Part shown: in pieces, positions 9,867 through 18,851 of the stretch
Position numbering within the stretch: position 1 is the stretch's first letter
How the letters are laid out: each line of letters opens with the position of its first letter
Assembly: GCA_016708785.1 (NCBI GenBank)
Contig: JADJFC010000002.1
Coordinates: 186,001-250,000 of the forward strand
Direction: 5' to 3'
Source: Bacteroidota bacterium
GTDB taxonomy: Bacteria > Bacteroidota > Bacteroidia > AKYH767-A > 2013-40CM-41-45
DNA: 64,000 nt
Made by a program: the position numbers and the translations under genes
Notes under the pieces: model-generated
The model's input: only the letters and a program-made list of their open reading frames with translations
What the model was told of the DNA's origin: nothing
Databases searched by the model: none

Positions 9867-12262
9867 AGTTCTTCAATGGTTTAGGTGGATTTTCACCTGA
9901 TGGAATGGAGTATATTATTTCTGTGAATAGTAAATTACGTACACCGGCTCCCTGGTCAAACGTAATAGCAAATCCTAATTTCGGAACTGTAGTTTCTGAA
10001 AGTGGACAGTCATATACATGGGCTGAAAATGCACATGAGTACAGATTGACTCCGTGGAATAATGACCCTGTATGCGATCTTGGTGGTGAAGTATTCTATA
10101 TACGAGATGAAGAGTCCGGAAAATTTTGGTCAACAACTTTATTGCCGCGCCCGGGAAATAATTCTTACACCGTAAGACATGGAATGGGCTATAGTGTTTT
10201 CGAATACCTCGAAGACGGTATCAAATCTGAAATGTGGGTTTATGTCGATATCGACAGTGCAGTCAAATTTACAGTGCTGAAAATTCGCAACATATCAGGG
10301 CGACCTCGTAAACTTTCTGTGACAGGTTATACGGAATGGGTGATGGGTGATATGCGTCCAAAAAACGCGATGCACATTTTCAGTGAACTCGATGCTATTA
10401 CAGGCGCATTGATTGCAAAAAATCCATACAACACTGAATTCCCCGGCCGAGTCACATTCTTTGATGTTGATGAACGCAAAAGATCATTCACAACAGACAG
10501 AGCTGAATTTATTGGAAGAAATCAGTCGCTGCAAAATCCTGATGCAATGAGTAAGGTGAAGCTCTCCGGTAAACTTGGAGCAGGTTTCGATCCTTGCGCG
10601 GCAATTCAGATTCCGTTTGAACTCGATGAAGCAGAAGAGAAAGAAATTGTTTTCCGTCTTGGTACCGGCGACGATATGCATGAAGCATTAAACCTGTTAA
10701 AGCAATTTAAAGGTCTTGAAAAAGCTAATCATTCACTTTCTCATGTCAGAAATTTCTGGAAAAATACTCTGGAAGCAATGCAAGTAGAAACACCCGATGA
10801 TGCAACGAATATCATTGCAAATAGCTGGATCACTTATCAAACGCTTTCATCTCGTCTCTGGGGACGTAGTGGATATTATCAATCTGGTGGTGCTTTTGGT
10901 TTCCGTGATCAATTACAAGACGTATTATCACTCTTGCATGCACAACCTGAACTCGCACGTGAACAGATCTTGTTAGCCGCTTCAAGACAATTCAAAGAAG
11001 GTGATGTTCAGCATTGGTGGCATCCACCAACCGGTCGTGGTGTACGTACTCGTTGTTCAGATGATTTCCTGTGGCTTCCTTATGTAACGATAAGATACAT
11101 TCGTCAGACGGGCGATAAACAAATCCTTGATGAAATGATTTCTTACCTTGAAGGAAGACATTTGAATCAGGAAGAAGAATCGTATTATGATCTTCCTCTT
11201 CAGTCTATGCAAAAATCTACGCTCTATGATCACTGTGTAAGAGCACTGAATAATGGCTTCCGTTATGGTGAGCATGGTTTGCCTTTGATGGGCTCAGGCG
11301 ATTGGAATGATGGAATGGATCAGGTAGGTATTCACGGCAGAGGCGAAAGTGTATGGTTAGGATTTTTCACGTATGATATACTTATGAATTTTATTGAACT
11401 GGCAGAAGGCCATCAGGATCCTGATTTTGCTGTTCAATGTAAAGCGGAAGCGGACCGATTGAAAGTTAATATCGAGAAGAATGCGTGGGATGGAGAATGG
11501 TATCGCCGTGCTTATTTCGACGATGGTACTCCGCTAGGATCTCACACAAACGATGAATGTCAGATCGATTCTCTTTCTCAAAGCTGGTCAGTAATTTCCG
11601 GAGTTGCTGAAAAAGGCCGAGCACTCACTGCAATGAATTCTGCTTACAAACGATTAGTGAATAAGAAAGACAATATTATCTGTCTTCTCGATCCTGCTTT
11701 TGATAAGTCGGTAACAAATCCGGGATATATCAAAGGTTATGTTGCCGGTGTTCGTGAAAATGGTGGGCAATATTCACATGCGGCCATTTGGATGATCATC
11801 GCCTTTACAAAACTTGGTGATTCAGAAAGAGCATGGGAGTTATCCAAAATGATCAATCCAATTAATCATGGTAGAACTCCTGAAGAAATTGCAATTTACA
11901 AAGTTGAGCCTTATGTAATGGCCGGTGATGTGTATGCAGTTTCTCCGCATCAGGGACATGGTGGCTGGACATGGTATACAGGTTCTGCAGGTTGGATGAA
12001 TCAATTGATCACAGATCATTTCTTCGGATTACGCAAAGAAGCAGACAAACTTCATTTCGTTCCATGCGTTCCTGCTGAATGGGGATCTTTCAAAATCCAT
12101 TACCGCTACAGATCTTCAACATATCATATTTCATTCACTCAGGATCCGGGAGTAGGAGAGATGCTGGTGAAAGAGAATGATTCTATTTTGGCAGATAAAA
12201 AAATTACGCTTGTTGATGATGGACAGAGTCATTTGGTGGATATCGTGCTCTTTAGAGGATAG
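9863..12262 (+). CDS. Cyclic beta-1,2-glucan synthase, C-terminal GH94 domain
   Basis: Third piece, 799 residues, overlapping the second by 4 bp only because of the frameshift. It is a complete GH94 (cellobionic/cellobiose-phosphorylase-like) (alpha/alpha)6 domain: an N-terminal beta-sandwich, the FGFRDQLQDVL block, the GSGDWNDGMDQVG motif with the general-acid Asp, and HGGWTWYTGSAGWM near the phosphate site. In Brucella Cgs the C-terminal GH94 domain trims the linear glucan by phosphorolysis to control ring size. The same role is plausible here. Because it is a full folding domain, the fragment alone could also be mistaken for a free glycoside phosphorylase. A heptad-repeat hairpin follows the stop codon at 12283. 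Confidence 0.85.
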   Translation: MKFFNGLGGFSPDGMEYIISVNSKLRTPAPWSNVIANPNFGTVVSESGQSYTWAENAHEYRLTPWNNDPVCDLGGEVFYIRDEESGKFWSTTLLPRPGNNSYTVRHGMGYSVFEYLEDGIKSEMWVYVDIDSAVKFTVLKIRNISGRPRKLSVTGYTEWVMGDMRPKNAMHIFSELDAITGALIAKNPYNTEFPGRVTFFDVDERKRSFTTDRAEFIGRNQSLQNPDAMSKVKLSGKLGAGFDPCAAIQIPFELDEAEEKEIVFRLGTGDDMHEALNLLKQFKGLEKANHSLSHVRNFWKNTLEAMQVETPDDATNIIANSWITYQTLSSRLWGRSGYYQSGGAFGFRDQLQDVLSLLHAQPELAREQILLAASRQFKEGDVQHWWHPPTGRGVRTRCSDDFLWLPYVTIRYIRQTGDKQILDEMISYLEGRHLNQEEESYYDLPLQSMQKSTLYDHCVRALNNGFRYGEHGLPLMGSGDWNDGMDQVGIHGRGESVWLGFFTYDILMNFIELAEGHQDPDFAVQCKAEADRLKVNIEKNAWDGEWYRRAYFDDGTPLGSHTNDECQIDSLSQSWSVISGVAEKGRALTAMNSAYKRLVNKKDNIICLLDPAFDKSVTNPGYIKGYVAGVRENGGQYSHAAIWMIIAFTKLGDSERAWELSKMINPINHGRTPEEIAIYKVEPYVMAGDVYAVSPHQGHGGWTWYTGSAGWMNQLITDHFFGLRKEADKLHFVPCVPAEWGSFKIHYRYRSSTYHISFTQDPGVGEMLVKENDSILADKKITLVDDGQSHLVDIVLFRG

Positions 12263-12282
12263 TGTTTCTTTAAGATAAAATT

Positions 12283-12348
12283 GGGTCAAAGATCAAGGGT
12301 CAAGGGTTAGCTGTGAAGCACTAACCTTTGACCCTTGACCTTGACCCA
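12283..12348. repeat. Heptad-repeat palindrome (TTGACCC type)
   Basis: The left arm is four tandem 7-mers (GGGTCAA AGATCAA GGGTCAA GGGTTAG). The right arm is the inverse (CTAACCT TTGACCC TTGACCT TGACCCA), separated by a 10-base loop. It lies between the convergent glucan-synthase gene and the minus-strand gene at 12382, so it could act as a bidirectional transcript end. It shares its heptad with the elements at 40771, 61812 and 63331. Confidence 0.8.
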
Positions 12349-12381
12349 TTTGAAGTATGCAGATCATAAAATGAAAACAAC

Positions 12382-13410
12382 TCAAAATGGCACCTTCAGC
12401 GTCAACCCATAAATCGATTCTTTATTCCCAAGAAATAGTACATCGAAATCAAAATTGAAAGCGCCAAATCCTTCTGCTGTTATTCCAACTTTGTATTTGT
12501 CATGTAATGGACCTTCTTTTTCATACGATTTCATATAGCCACCTTGAAGCCCTAACCAACCTTTTTTAGTGCCACTTACTCTCATCATATACCGAAGTCC
12601 GTATGTAGCTACGATATTGAGGTTTGTGAATTTCTCAGAAGACCAGTCTGCAAATGAATTTACACTATACGTCAATCCGGTTTTGATATAGGCATCACCA
12701 TATTTATCATCAAGAATAATTGAAAGGTTGAATGCAGCCATTGGACTCCATCTGCTACCGATCAAACTCATTCCAAATGCCGGGGTAAGTTCAAGAAGGT
12801 CTGTCTTATCTCTGCTATAATTTTTTATCACCCAATGCTCATTCGTTTTTTCAATTTCAATTTTCGTACTTTGTTTGATAATTTTTTTGTCTTCTAAAGC
12901 TGCTGCTAATGCATCTTTTAAATTCACTGCCGAAATTTTTGAGAGATCTTTTGGATCCTTGATATGAATATGAAACTCATAGTCGTTTCCCAACGCATAT
13001 ATGATGTATTCATATGGAGGAAGCTCGAGACTCATAGAGCGAAGTTCCTTTTGAACATTAACAGCCGGTTCAATGTAATCTTCATTCTCGGCTTTCAACC
13101 TTCGTTTACCATTTGGATGTATAAAATAATAGGTAACTTTAGAAGTAGTAGGGTAAGTGCCGGCTTGTGTAGCTGTTTCAATATCATTCAGGAATAAGGC
13201 TTTCATTGAATCCAAATTGTTATAAAGTTCCAGATCATTTGTGTTCTTACCAATCAAAATAAATTTGATTCCCGGTGAGGGATTGATGATGATTGTATCT
13301 TTGTTCTCATCTGATGTAAATGATGTTTGCTTCTCGCAATCAGATTGTGCATTTGTAGGAAGTGAAAGGGCAAGGCAAGCCCATAAAGCACATGGCAGTA
13401 GTTTTTTCAT
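12382..13410 (-). CDS. Secreted or outer-membrane protein of unknown function
   Basis: 342 residues with a clear signal peptide ending at LPTNAQ (residue ~22). The N-terminal two thirds is a charged, globular-looking region. The C-terminal ~130 residues alternate polar and hydrophobic residues and end in an aromatic-plus-F terminus (YGLTLKVPF), as in small outer-membrane beta-barrel proteins. It is the last gene of a minus-strand run behind an ECF sigma factor and its likely anti-sigma factor, 27 bp downstream of the latter, and is probably their target or co-regulated product. No family recognised. Confidence 0.65.
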   Translation of the reverse strand: MKKLLPCALWACLALSLPTNAQSDCEKQTSFTSDENKDTIIINPSPGIKFILIGKNTNDLELYNNLDSMKALFLNDIETATQAGTYPTTSKVTYYFIHPNGKRRLKAENEDYIEPAVNVQKELRSMSLELPPYEYIIYALGNDYEFHIHIKDPKDLSKISAVNLKDALAAALEDKKIIKQSTKIEIEKTNEHWVIKNYSRDKTDLLELTPAFGMSLIGSRWSPMAAFNLSIILDDKYGDAYIKTGLTYSVNSFADWSSEKFTNLNIVATYGLRYMMRVSGTKKGWLGLQGGYMKSYEKEGPLHDKYKVGITAEGFGAFNFDFDVLFLGNKESIYGLTLKVPF

Positions 13411-13437
13411 AAGAGTAATTTGTGGTTGTTTTGTTAT

Positions 13438-14112
13438 TTAGAAATTCCTTTTCAGTTTTAAAACTGAATTCTCATTTGAATTTTGTTCACCATAATTGGA
13501 GCTTTTCAAACCAAGACGAAACTGAAAGCTTTGAGCAAAAGTAGTTTTAGTTGCAGGCTGTAAAATTGCATCTTCAAAATCAAGTTGAGTGTATCTTGCT
13601 TTTTTGAGCTTTGAGTTTTCAACAGAAGCTAAATTGACTTCCTGAAGTGTTATAATAGTATCAATTGTGGGCGGATTTAAAACAATCTCTTCTTTATCTG
13701 TATGCAACACTTCTTTGACCGGAACTTCATTAGTGACAATGGTACTTCGTGATTTATTTTTTGATTTGTCGATTGATTTATTTTCTGATGTCATCGTTGC
13801 AAATTTTTCTGAAGAATTAACTACCTTTTCTACTTTAGGCAATGATGGTTTGCTTGGAGAAGTTGAATTTGCGATTTCAGACTTCGGTTGCGAAGTTTTG
13901 CTTATCCATACAATTCCACTCAATAAAAGAATCAGTAAGCATGCTGCAATTTTCATCCAGGTTTTTCTTCCCCAAAGAAAAGAGATCTTTTCGTTCTTTT
14001 CTTTGCTTTGTAATAAAGCCCACTTTGCCTCTAAATTAGGAACGTAACCATCCGGTAAGGTATCCAATGAATTGATCTTGTCGGCAATTAATTTATTCTC
14101 CAGGTTCTCCAT
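13438..14112 (-). CDS. Probable anti-sigma factor, single-pass membrane protein
   Basis: 224 residues. A cytoplasmic N-terminus of ~50 residues (with LPDGYVPNLEAKWALL) precedes one transmembrane helix at residues 53-70 (MKIAACLLILLLSGIVWI), then a Ser/Lys/Thr-rich periplasmic tail. The start overlaps the sigma-factor gene by 20 bp, implying translational coupling. This layout is typical of Bacteroidota sigma/anti-sigma pairs. No conserved anti-sigma domain such as the HxxxCxxC zinc motif is visible, so the call rests on context and topology. Confidence 0.6.
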   Translation of the reverse strand: MENLENKLIADKINSLDTLPDGYVPNLEAKWALLQSKEKNEKISFLWGRKTWMKIAACLLILLLSGIVWISKTSQPKSEIANSTSPSKPSLPKVEKVVNSSEKFATMTSENKSIDKSKNKSRSTIVTNEVPVKEVLHTDKEEIVLNPPTIDTIITLQEVNLASVENSKLKKARYTQLDFEDAILQPATKTTFAQSFQFRLGLKSSNYGEQNSNENSVLKLKRNF

Positions 14113-14650
14113 AGCTCTTCGTTGTTTGACTAATCATTACTCTTAATTTACTTTTTGCCTTTGCCAATTGCGTTCTGCTCGTTACTTCACTTATATTTAA
14201 AAGCGACGCAATTTCTTTGTGATCGTAGCCTTCGATTACATTAAGATTGAAAACAGTTCTGTAACCGGTTGGCAATTTCATGATATGGTAATTGAGTTCT
14301 TCCGCTTCAATTGCATTGATGATCTCAGCTTGCATGGGTACATCCATCGATTGGTCGTCAACCACAAACATCAAATTTTGCTTTTGCCTGATTAACATGA
14401 GGGATTCGTTGACTACGATTTTTCTGATCCATATGAATAGACTGTGATCACCTGTATAGTTAAATTTCGAAATATTCTGAAATACCTTCATGAATCCCAG
14501 CATCAGGCAATCTTCGGCATCTGCATGTTGTGAAACATATCTCATACAGATCCTGAACATGGGTGGGTACACCCGTTCGAAAAGCTGCTTCTGGGCTTTT
14601 TTGTCGCCGCCTATACACAGGTGCACAAATTTTTCATCGAATCGGGTCAT
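14093..14650 (-). CDS. ECF-type RNA polymerase sigma-70 factor
   Basis: 185 residues, the usual ECF size. Region 2 is seen in QADAEDCLMLGFMKVFQN-like sequence (actual HADAEDCLMLGFMKVFQN, residues ~43-60) and IWIRKIVVNESL. Region 4 is seen in LPTGYRTVFNLNVIEGYDH followed by KEIASLLNISEVTSRTQLAKA, the helix-turn-helix that reads the -35 element. It directs RNA polymerase to its own promoters and is probably held at the membrane by the overlapping downstream gene. First gene of a three-gene minus-strand operon ending at 12382. Confidence 0.9.
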   Translation of the reverse strand: MTRFDEKFVHLCIGGDKKAQKQLFERVYPPMFRICMRYVSQHADAEDCLMLGFMKVFQNISKFNYTGDHSLFIWIRKIVVNESLMLIRQKQNLMFVVDDQSMDVPMQAEIINAIEAEELNYHIMKLPTGYRTVFNLNVIEGYDHKEIASLLNISEVTSRTQLAKAKSKLRVMISQTTKSYGEPGE

Positions 14651-14886
14651 GTACTTCTATAATGCATGTAAGATGACAAACGTTGCTTCAAGTTAAAAAT
14701 ATTTTTAATACCTTTGTAATTAGCTTAAAAAGAGATAGTTATACAATGCAACAATTCGTGCATCGGGTTGTTTAATTTAAGATGATTAGTGTTCGATCAA
14801 GAAGCATTATGTAACTTTTGATAGTAATTATGTAATAAGTAAAGGAATTTTGTTGTTCACCTTTGTGGTTCATAATGAATACCGAA

Positions 14887-14913
14887 TTGATTATTTATTA
14901 TTAATTAATTTTG
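14887..14913 (+). promoter_or_regulatory. Candidate Bacteroidota-type promoter for the sugar-dehydrogenase-like gene
   Basis: TTG (14887-14889), 16 bp, then TAATTTTG (14906-14913) matches the Bacteroidota TTG-N17-23-TAnnTTTG consensus apart from a spacer one base short. It would start transcription about 20 bp before the ATG at 14940. A second match with a 23-bp spacer (TTG 14683, TACCTTTG 14709-14716) lies further upstream on the same strand. Confidence 0.4.
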
Positions 14914-14939
14914 AGAATCCGAAAATTACAAATTAGAAT

Positions 14940-17341
14940 ATGATATACAAATTGCAATTGATTGTAGCATTAGTGTTATTATTAATCGTCAATTCTGCAC
15001 CGGTTCGTGCAGTCGTTACCCTTCCAGTTGGATTTAGTCAGGTATTAGTTGCAGGTGGAATTACCGCACCGACAACATTGGCTGCTTCACCCGATGGCAG
15101 ATTTTTTGTTGCTCAACAATATGGCCAATTGCGAGTAATCAAAAATGATACTCTCTTAGCCCAACCATTTATGACGTTGGCTGTTAATATTGATGGTGAA
15201 CGTGGTTTGCTCGGCGTTGCTTTTGATCCTGCCTTTACGACCAATCAATATGTTTATGTTTGTTACACAGTTCCTAGCGGACTTTATAATAACGTAAGTC
15301 GTTTTACTGCGAGTGGAGATACTGTTGTACCGGGCAGCGAAGTTGTGATCATGCAATTAGATACTTTGACTAATAACTATCATGGTGGTGGTCACTTGGA
15401 ATTTGCTCCTGATGGTACACTCTATATTGGCACAGGCGAAAATGGACATCCATTAAAATCGCAGGATCTGAATAGTTATTTAGGAAAAATACTTCGTATC
15501 AATTCTGATGGTTCAGTTCCTCTGAACAATCCATTTCCGGACCAGGAAAAAGTGCACGGATCTGGGCATATGGATTGCGTAATCCATTTACATTTGCATT
15601 TCAACCGGGCACAGGTAAATTATTTATCGATGATGTCGGTGAAATTACCTGGGAAGAAATAAATGATGGTACTAACGGTGGACAAAATTATGGTTGGCCA
15701 ACTGCTGAAGGAAATAGTACTGATACATCTTTTTCAAATCCTTTTTACAGCTATCTACATGGAATTAATCCCGGACAAGGTTGTGCAATAACAGGAGGAA
15801 CGTTTTTCAATCCTGATACAACAAATTATCCGGCTATTTATAATGACAAATATTTCTATATAGATTATTGTGGTAACTGGATCGATATGATCTCACTTAC
15901 TACTCCTCCAACGAGAACGAATTTTGCTTCTAATATTGCTTATTATTCTGTTGGAATCACAACAGGTCCGGATGGAAATCTATACTTCCTTTCCCGCAAT
16001 GATGAAGCTCTTTATAAAATAGTTTATTCGTCAAATACCGCACCTGCAATTCTTAATCAGCCGCAGAGTCGAACGATATCACTGGGCTATCCTGTAACAT
16101 TTTCTGCTACAGCAAGCGGGGCTGCTACATTGACGTACCAGTGGGAAAAGAATACAGTTCCGATTTTAGGTGCTAATGCACCCGACTATTATATTCCTGC
16201 AGTGGCATTTTCGGACTCGGGGAATTATCGTGTTGTTGTTACCAATGGATTTGGAAATACAACAAGTAATGATGGTCATTTAACTGTTACTGCAAATCAA
16301 CCGCCTCAAGCGGTTATCGATACTCCATTGACTAATACATATTATTCAGCTGGGCAAACCATCAACTTTCATGGTCTGGCAACAGATCCGGAAGACGGAA
16401 CACTTGCAACGAGTACGTATCAATGGATGATCGTATTTCATCATGATACACACGTGCATCCGGGGCCAACAGTTCTCTCCGGTTCGAATTCAGGTTCATT
16501 TACGGTACCAAATACTGGTGAGAAATCGGCAAATGTGTTTTATAGAATATTTCTGATCGTAACAGATTCAGAAGGTATGACTGATTCTGCTTATGTTGAC
16601 ATACTTCCAAACACATCTACAATAACTCTTAATACTCAACCTTCGGGATTGACTGTGCATCTTGATGGACAACCTTTCACTACTCCGTATTCAGTACTTA
16701 GTGTCGAAGGAATGTATAGAATGATAAATGCTCCATACTCAGAAATGTTAGGGCAGTCACAGATGTTGTTTACAAATTGGAATATTGGAGGTACTTTGAC
16801 ACAAACATTGCCAACTCCGATGAATGATCAAACTTACATTGCATATTATGATTCCGCTCAATTGTCTTATAGCCTTGGAAATGATACCATCTTCTGCCAG
16901 GATTCAGTTATTGTATTGGATGCAGGTGCCAATTATACAAGCTATGCATGGACTGATGGATCAGTCGGACAATTTTTAGCTGTTTCAACTTCAATGTTGG
17001 ATACTGTTTCAGTAGGAGTAACAGTTGTGGATGCAGCCGGAAATACAGGAAACGATTCAATCACATATATGATTGATGTTTGTAATTCTGTTGATCAGTT
17101 GAAAAACGACAGAGCAAGTATTTATCCTGTACCTTCGAATGGAATTATCAATATCAGTAAAGTTTCCGAAAATTATTATCTGAATGTAATCGACATGACC
17201 GGTCGCTTGGTGATCGCAAATGTTTTTGTGCGTGCAGGTGAGAATAAAACAGTAACTCTTCCTTCCGGACTTTATTCGTTTCAGTTGATGTCTGAAAGCA
17301 GAAAATTAATAATGCAGAAGAAAGTTTCAGTTGTGAAATAA
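14940..17341 (+). CDS. PQQ-dependent sugar dehydrogenase-like secreted protein with Ig-like and T9SS type A sorting domains, frameshifted
   Basis: Two overlapping frames (14940-15662 and 15575-17341) make one ~800-residue protein. It has a signal peptide (residues 1-24) and a soluble glucose/sorbosone dehydrogenase beta-propeller, with RGLLGVAFDPAF, YHGGGHLEFAPDGTLYIGTG and WEEINDGTNGGQNYGWP. An Ig-like domain follows (residues ~365-440, TYQWEKN core), then PKD-like and cell-surface beta modules. The ~80-residue C-terminal T9SS type A sorting domain has ASIYPVPSNGIINI and a KKVSVVK end. The frame break lies at about 15540: the second frame already reads GKSARIWAYGLRNPFTFAF across the overlap. 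Likely exported and attached to the surface. The sugar substrate is unknown. Confidence 0.8.
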
Positions 17342-17361
17342 TTTCTTTCTGCCTTCATAGC

Positions 17362-17416
17362 GAAAGTGCCGATATAAATGATGTTTTTTTTACTTCGTTT
17401 GTATTGGCACTTTTTC
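17362..17416 (+). terminator. Stem-loop terminator after the sugar-dehydrogenase-like gene
   Basis: GAAAGTGCC at 17362-17370 pairs with GGCACTTTTTC at 17406-17416, with further pairing (GATATAAA with TTTGTATT) inside. The distal arm runs into T5. Confidence 0.6.
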
Positions 17417-17598
17417 ATAATATATTGTGATGGTTGGCTGTAGAAATATATAGAAAAAATTAGAAGCAATAATTAAGAATAAACATCCGTCACTTTTTAT
17501 AACATGATTCAAATTGTTTTATACGTTCAATTAATTTCAACTTTACCTATTATAATGGTTGTAAATTAAAATGGATCTATAAATCTTGCATTTAAAAA

Positions 17599-17961
17599 AT
17601 GTTCGATTCAGAAAAACTACTTGTTTACACTAAAGCGAAAGTCTTCAACATTGAAATAAAAAATGAAATTCTTTCAATAGTCAAGTTAGACAGGATCTCT
17701 AAAGACCAATTGCGAAGAGCTGCAATGAGCATCATGCTCAATATCGCTGAAGGCACTAGTCGTTTTAGCAATGCCGACAAGCGGAATTTTTATGTGATTG
17801 CAAGAGGAAGTACGATTGAATGTGTTGCAATTTTAGACCTTCTAGCAGCCGAAAAGATACTCAGTGTTGAGACTTACAATAAATTTTATTCAAAAGCAGA
17901 GGAAATTTCGAAGATGCTGTTTGCAATGATACGGTTCTTGGAGCCGAAAAAAACGAGTTGA
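17599..17961 (+). CDS. Four-helix bundle protein (23S rRNA intervening-sequence family)
   Basis: 120 residues, all-helical, with the family signature LRRAAMSIMLNIAEGTSR (residues ~38-55), FYVIARGSTIE and a closing MLFAMIRFLEP. Relatives are encoded inside intervening sequences of 23S rRNA genes in some bacteria, but are mostly free-standing genes in Bacteroidota, as here; no rRNA gene is nearby. The molecular role is not established. It is preceded by ~250 bp of AT-rich DNA containing the upstream terminator. Confidence 0.85.
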   Translation: MFDSEKLLVYTKAKVFNIEIKNEILSIVKLDRISKDQLRRAAMSIMLNIAEGTSRFSNADKRNFYVIARGSTIECVAILDLLAAEKILSVETYNKFYSKAEEISKMLFAMIRFLEPKKTS

Positions 17962-18004
17962 AATTCAATTAGGGTGAAGTTTGATAGTTATAAAAAGAAT
18001 CGAT

Positions 18005-18118
18005 TTTCACACTCGCACTTCACATTCTTTGCTGGATTTCAGTTTGAGTTTGAGTGCGAGTGCGGAGCCCGAAAGTTTTTACAACTTCCGAAGTTTCACA
18101 CTCGCACTACACACTCAG
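18005..18118. repeat. Heptad-repeat palindrome (ACACTCG type)
   Basis: Three blocks of 7-mers are present: TTCACAC TCGCACT TCACATT; the inverted block CAGTTTG AGTTTGA GTGCGAG TGCGGAG; and a second direct block TTTCACA CTCGCAC TACACAC. The middle block can pair with either flank, giving two alternative hairpins. It lies between the four-helix bundle gene and tRNA-Leu. Confidence 0.7.
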
Positions 18119-18130
18119 ATCTGTGTTTTG

Positions 18131-18215
18131 TACTCGGGGCGGGAATCGAACCCGCACTCCCTCAACGGGAACAGGATTTTAAGTCCTGCGTGTCTACCAG
18201 TTCCACCACCCGAGC
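18131..18215 (-). tRNA. tRNA-Leu (TAA anticodon)
   Basis: On the minus strand the 85-nt sequence begins GCTCGGG and ends CCCGAGTA. It has a D-arm with GGTAGACACG, anticodon stem CAGGA/TCCTG around loop CTTAAAA (anticodon TAA), a class-II long variable arm (TTCCCGTTGAGGGAGT) and TPsiC arm GCGGGTTCGATTCCCGC. The terminal pair is G1-U72. CCA is not encoded. Confidence 0.95.
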
Positions 18216-18278
18216 ATTTTAGTTTGATAGCAAATAAACGAATCAACTATTCAAACTAAAGATAGACTATTATAAAAC

Positions 18279-18307
18279 AAAAAACTCTCTCAAAAGAGAG
18301 AGTTTTT
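18279..18307 (-). terminator. Terminator between tRNA-Gly and tRNA-Leu
   Basis: A perfect stem CTCTCTC/GAGAGAG with AAAA loop is flanked by A and T runs, directly after the 3' end of tRNA-Gly on the minus strand. It suggests the two tRNAs are separate transcripts or that tRNA-Leu is read by leak-through. Confidence 0.75.
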
Positions 18308-18308
18308 G

Positions 18309-18381
<73 letters not shown>

Positions 18382-18415
18382 TTAGAAGCCCCTTCACTTT
18401 TAGGCGTTGGGACGG

Positions 18416-18444
18416 CAAAGGTAAAGATTTTTCCTCTTTGACAA
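18416..18444 (-). promoter_or_regulatory. Bacteroidota-type promoter of tRNA-Gly
   Basis: Minus strand: TTG (18444-18442), 18 bp spacer, TACCTTTG (18423-18416). This is an exact fit to TTG-N17-23-TAnnTTTG, the Bacteroidota housekeeping promoter. The -7 box ends 35 bp before the tRNA 5' end. It also supports the phylum assignment. Confidence 0.65.
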
Positions 18445-18851
18445 AATTTTATGGTTTTTTTCTGCCCTTAAAAATCAAATAGTTGAAGAAAAGACGGGCT
18501 TTTCTGGATAAATTAGGACTATACGAACAAAACATGACATAGGATAAAAACTTCTTGGGATTTGACAAAAAACATATCCAACCCAGGTTCAATTGTAAAG
18601 GAGTGTTTTACACTTATCCCACAATTGATCCTAAACGATACAAATTCATAGTTCCGATCTGCCATCCAAAATTCGGCGAAACCGTTCGACCTAATCGACC
18701 ACCATTGTTTTAAAGTGTTGGACCGAATCGATTTTACTTACAGGAATTACATCCGACTTGGGTTGTCACTGAACCCACATGAAATTCATACCGGAAATAA
18801 AAAGTATATTCGAAATATTTTTGAATTCAAATTTAGTTAAAACTAAAATTA
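18445..18851. other. Intergenic region without recognisable gene
   Basis: About 400 bp between the tRNA-Gly promoter and the LytTR regulator. No ORF of coding character in either strand. It contains one dyad (CAATTGT at ~18590 and ACAATTG at ~18643). Near its right end lies a -7-like TATTTTTG box (18816-18823), 28 bp before the LytTR ATG and without a good TTG partner. It may be the leader or regulatory region of the LytTR gene. Confidence 0.4.

Noticed and set aside
3584..12262. Programmed ribosomal frameshifting in the glucan synthase
   Set aside because: Three breaks at unrelated positions without a slippery heptamer plus pseudoknot, and many other genes in the window show similar breaks; sequencing error is simpler.
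17599..17961. Four-helix bundle ORF as evidence for a nearby fragmented 23S rRNA
   Set aside because: No rRNA sequence flanks it; free-standing copies are common in Bacteroidota.
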